The notes under the pieces are model-generated. The model was not told the DNA's origin. It saw nothing but the letters and a program-made list of their open reading frames with translations, and did no database searches. From positions 1 to 42,035 of the forward strand of contig JAIPMN010018933.1 in the NCBI GenBank assembly GCA_020650975.1: a stretch of DNA of 42,035 bases. Direction: 5' to 3'. Source of the stretch: Apostichopus californicus (lineage: Eukaryota > Echinodermata > Holothuroidea > Aspidochirotida > Stichopodidae). A program made the translations under genes and the position numbers. Shown piece by piece: positions 38,590 to 42,035 of the stretch; the stretch's first letter is position 1; each line of letters starts with the position of its first letter.

Positions 38590-41274
38590 GTGCGAATGAG
38601 GGCTAGTTGCTCAAGAATTTTATGATACTGGGGTGCATGTTTATTTAAGTTTGTCTATTACTTTTCTGTGGGGGGGATGGTGGACAACCAAACTATATCG
38701 GTGAGGTTCTTGGAAAGACAGGTAGTGTTTTGTATGTACATGAATAACTACAGTAGCCATGGCTTCCTTTATGATCGTAAACTTGTGTTGGACAGCCAAT
38801 TTTTCACACTGGACAATGTTCAATAAGCATTTCCAGATTGTGATATGGATAATTTAATAAATTTCAACCTTGCCTAATATCCTTACAGTATCATCTGTAT
38901 TGTTTGTCAGTCAGTTAGAATGCCTTGCACAATACCTCCCACTTTTATCGATCCTATTATTTCAAATTGTGTTTGAATTAATATAAACATCATTGGTCTT
39001 TGTGTTATTTATCAACCGTGCATTTAATAATGATCCTAGGATAGCCAATAAATGTAAAGTTACCAGCTGTTTCCAGTTTAATTTGCCACCCAGAATGGTT
39101 ATGTATTTTTTATTTATTTAATTTTATGTTTATTGTTTTGGACTTTGGTAACATGTGATATGATTTTTTTATTGTCAACAGAAGCAGTATGGAATGGATG
39201 AAAAAGGAAGTTATAAAAGGCAAGCCGAATCAAAATTGGAGAAGGCTGTCTTTCATGGTGACATGGGAATCGCTGAGTTTTACAATCAGAAGAGCAAACT
39301 CCAAAGGGTGCAATCCACGGGTGAAGAGGACAGCCGACACAAAACATCAGGTAATGTCGGCTGGTGTCAGCATTTTATCGCTAGGATAGGGCTGGGATTG
39401 GGCTCAAATTAACCAGCTGTGCAACGACAGTTAACTGCCGTGAGTGCCCCTACAACATGCCCATATGCCTGTGAAAAATCTTCCTACAAATACTGATGAA
39501 CCTGGCAACAACTGCTGTATGAATGCCTCTTCAATCAAGTTGCCATAGAGCGGCCCTCATATTTATCTGGATCATTAAAGGCATTGAAGACTCGCCCAAA
39601 ACTGTGTGCCGCGCTCTGAAAAAGTTAACTTTCTATTGCTTGCAAGTGAAGTTTTCTGCTTGTCGCTACAAAATGCAGACAGTAATGAAACGTGATACCT
39701 TGTTATCTTTAGCTGGACCTGCGATGTCCATCGCTGTAACGTTTGTACACTGTGCTGTGGGTATTGACCGCAGCTGTATGTACTGACTGTACACTAGTGT
39801 CTAATTACCGAAGGTAGCAAGCTGTGTGCGTATTTTCTGGGATCGATGGTGGTGTCTAACACTTCTGTTACACCTCATTTGAAACTAGGTCAGATTACCA
39901 GCATTAGACGTTTCTTTTTGCGCGAGTCTTCACACCCTTTAAACTCTATTATCAAGCTAAAGAGTTTCCTTTTGCTGTCACATACTGTAACGAAAGGTAG
40001 CGGATAGGCAATCCATGTGAGCGCACAGCTGGCGTTCTGTTTATGAATATTCAGATCAGTAAATCGATGCATGAAGGTCGAAGTAAACTATAAGAGATTA
40101 ATACCTTTAATGGTCGGACAACCTAAACCACTGCTAGAGTAACAGAATTAAAGTTATTTCCCTTATCGACTTCATTCTAGTATAGATCAGTATCTTTTAC
40201 AGTTCTTTTTGATATGTGAATATATTACAGTACATATGGGCTGCAATAGTGAGCATGATAGATAAAAAAAGGACAACCAACTTTGTAATAAATTGTCTGG
40301 GAGACAATTTGAAAAAGAAAATTTCAGGTCGTCCTACGAAAAGGAAGACTCACCATTTTTAAAAGGTTTTAAGATCAGCTGTGGTCATTTTTCTTATTTA
40401 ATGACAAATCCCAAGTTAGAATCTCATAGGTCTTACTCAATTTATGCAAATTGTTAATGGATATGGATATTTCTTAACCAAATTGTCCTCTTTTTTTGTT
40501 GACATGTTTACAGGTGTTATTGCCTCCTTATCGAGATTCTACGACAGTAATGTCTACAACGTTGATCACGCTCGCCTTGCAGAACAGACGGACCACTTTG
40601 GATCCTCCCCTGGGTGTAGGGGATGGGGTTGCGGCTATCGGAATCTACAGATGCTTCTATCAGCCATGTGGCATGTGCCAAGATATAGGGAAGTTGTATT
40701 TAACGGTGAGTTACAGTGGATGTATGTATGTATGTATTTTAGATCCTCCTGCAAGCAAAAGCCTCATTGGCTTATCAAGACCGCAAGCTGACCGGGGTCA
40801 GTCTCTTACATTCATATTTAACGTCCATGATTATGAATTGTCAACAACTCTGTGACTGGACGACATACATTAATCTTGAGGTGACTCAATTAAGGAACCT
40901 TATGATTGGAAGGCACCATATTTTAAATTGTATTTAAATTAGGACAAGAACATCTGTTTTAAATTTAGCAAATTATCAAAATAAATCTCAGACTGCTTTT
41001 TCTCATACCTTAACAAAAATCAGAATTGTTAAATACAAATACTGAAAATATTTTGCAATCATATATATTCACTTTGCTGTTATGTTTTCTTTGAATGTGT
41101 TTTAGGTAAGAATGCGATACCATCCATAAATTACATCCAAAAACTGATCGAGAATGCCTGGAAAAATGGATTCGATCCGGCCGGCAGGGAGCAACTGGGA
41201 AACAGACTTGTTAACACCCGCAAGTGGATCGGTGCTACGGAAATAATAGCTCTCTTACATTCTCTGAGAGTCAA
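37423..41274 (+). CDS. ZUP1: ZUP1 (ZUFSP) K63-ubiquitin peptidase, 3' part beyond window
   Basis: ZUP1 is a C78-family cysteine peptidase that cleaves long K63-linked ubiquitin chains and acts in genome maintenance. Four coding exons give 565 residues so far. Zinc fingers are visible at C10-C13-H26-H31, C38-C41-H54-H59, C253-C256-H269-H274 and C330-C333-H346-H350. The helical ubiquitin-binding region (KQYGMDEKGSYKRQAESKLE, about 390-430) follows. The peptidase core has GWGCGYRN with the catalytic cysteine near residue 485, and then WIGATEIIALLHSLRVK. An acidic, Ser-rich disordered linker separates fingers 2 and 3. The catalytic His and Asp are not reached. The start is the first ATG that gives finger 1 near the N terminus, as in vertebrates. 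It shares a divergent promoter with CEP162. Confidence 0.95.
39182..39350 (+). CDS. ZUP1: ZUP1 coding exon 2: ubiquitin-binding helices
   Basis: Residues 390-446. KQYGMDEKGSYKRQ is nearly identical to vertebrate ZUP1 as I recall it; KAVFHGDMGIAEFYNQK is the MIU/zUBD helical region that contacts distal ubiquitin. Acceptor gtcaacag, donor gtaatg. Intron 2 (39351-40513) is AT-rich with no recognised element. Confidence 0.95.
40514..40705 (+). CDS. ZUP1: ZUP1 coding exon 3: catalytic cysteine
   Basis: Residues 446-510. GVIASLSRFYDSN opens the peptidase core; DHFGSSPGCRGWGCGYRN carries the nucleophile (C485) and the oxyanion-region signature, then LQMLLSAMW. Acceptor tgtttacag, donor gtgagt. A SINE fragment begins within about 16 bases of the donor in intron 3 (40706-41105). 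Confidence 0.96.
40721..40919 (-). mobile_element. tRNA-derived SINE, family B, copy 2, 5'-truncated
   Basis: Minus-strand copy of the element at 31216-31455, beginning around GGTGCCTTCCAATCATAAGG; the A-box part is missing. It has the same body and a TACATACATAC tail. It sits at the start of ZUP1 intron 3. Confidence 0.88.
41106..41274 (+). CDS. ZUP1: ZUP1 coding exon 4
   Basis: Residues 510-566. NAWKNGFDPAGREQLGNRL and TRKWIGATEIIALLHSLRVK match the C78 core. Ends in phase 2 at gtaagg. The rest of the window (41275-42035) is intron with an AAT microsatellite, a long pyrimidine tract and a LINE 3' end. Confidence 0.95.
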
Positions 41275-41399
41275 GTAAGGAAATACGGGTTCATAAGAAG
41301 GAACTTTGTTTAATATCAGCTGGTTGTGTTTGAAGGCTTGAATATGAAACTTCTTGATGGTTCATTTGATCAATATTTACAAACAGATACTTATAAACC

Positions 41400-41465
41400 A
41401 CATAATAATAATGATGATAATAATAATAATAGTAATAATAATATTAAAAATATTAATAATATTAT
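41400..41465. repeat. AAT/GAT microsatellite
   Basis: Imperfect AATAATAATGATGATAATAA-type run in ZUP1 intron 4. Confidence 0.9.
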
Positions 41466-41487
41466 CCTGAGGAAGGACATGACTAAC

Positions 41488-41885
41488 TTTTCTTCTGTCC
41501 CCCCTCCTCCCCTCCCCCCATCATTCCTCTTCTCATAGCTCTCTTCCACCCTTTTTTCTCCACACCTTTCTGTCTTTGTCCTTCTCCAGTTTATTCTCTA
41601 TCCCCTTCCCTTAATCCTCTCTTTGTCCCTCCACTGTTTATCTCCTACCTCTCCTCTTCCATTGTTGGTTTCTTTCTTTCTTCTCTCCATCCCTTGTCTA
41701 CTAATCCCCTTACATCTTTCTCTTTTGTGTTCACCAAGCTCATTAACCTGTCTGTATTCTCTGTGCGTGTTTTTGTCCCTTCTGTTACTGTTACTTGTCA
41801 TTTAGCCTTTGAAGAAGATCCTGCTAGGATCAAAAAGTCAGGCCAACTTACTTTTACACATTCTCCTACACAGGCTCTCTAGTGG
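41488..41885. other. Pyrimidine tract and repeat-like tail
   Basis: About 300 nt of C/T-rich plus strand (41488-41795). It is followed by GAAGAAGATCCTGCTAGGAT, whose GATCCtgctaGGATC forms a short hairpin. Motifs of this kind end many dispersed repeats in aquatic animals, but I cannot name the family. Confidence 0.45.
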
Positions 41886-41917
41886 ATAAGCAGTTTGCTA
41901 ACAGTTTTGTTTTATTT

Positions 41918-42035
41918 TAATATTAATAATAAATTGTATAGCACATTATACCAATGGTCTCAATGTGCTTTACAAGAAACAAAATGAGTACAAAAAAACA
42001 GCATAGTAGTACAGACTTAAAAATACACAAAAGGA
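41918..42035 (-). mobile_element. LINE 3' end at window edge
   Basis: Reverse complement reads CTTGTAAAGCACATTGAGAC then GCTATACAATTTATTATTAA, the same 3' terminal design as 16500-16600. The element continues past the window. Confidence 0.65.

Noticed and set aside
41598..41882. Leu/Ser-rich and Arg/Glu-rich frames
   Set aside because: Products of the pyrimidine tract, inside a ZUP1 intron.

Overview
The window is metazoan nuclear DNA: long AT-rich introns, GT-AG splice sites, tRNA-derived SINEs, LINE 3' ends, a hAT-type element and many minisatellites. It carries two conserved ciliary/ubiquitin genes head to head. The proteins are clearly orthologous to vertebrate ones but diverged, and the repeat mix looks like a marine invertebrate. 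An echinoderm such as a sea cucumber is my best guess, with low confidence. One short run of Ns (27091-27100) marks an assembly gap.

Minus strand, 36451 down to 3979: a complete CEP162 gene (KIAA1009/QN1), the distal-centriole, microtubule-binding protein needed for ciliary transition-zone assembly. I assembled 28 coding exons by hand. Every junction is GT-AG, the phases agree throughout, and the sum is 4446 nt (1481 residues plus stop). The C-terminal two thirds match the vertebrate protein closely as I recall it. The N-terminal third is mostly disordered and acidic, and contains one large 746-nt exon.

Plus strand, from about 36.6 kb to beyond the right edge: ZUP1 (ZUFSP), the K63-ubiquitin-selective deubiquitinase. 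There is a probable non-coding first exon, then four coding exons with four zinc fingers, the ubiquitin-binding helix region and the catalytic cysteine exon. The exons carrying the catalytic His/Asp lie outside the window.

The roughly 250 bp between the two genes is a candidate bidirectional promoter with an ETS-like site and a CCAAT box. Positions 1-3978 are downstream of CEP162 and hold no gene I recognise; part may be its 3' UTR.

The introns hold most of the unusual material: partial duplications of CEP162's own exons 10 and 26, a 17-unit array of GGATTAATCC-type sites, other minisatellites of 19 to 85 bp units (one apparently grown from a SINE tail), three tRNA-SINE families, four LINE 3' ends, and a hAT-like element with a perfect 8-bp target-site duplication. 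I found no CRISPR array, operon, true tRNA or rRNA gene, or defence system. Nothing here looks like a previously undescribed biological system; the novelty is structural.
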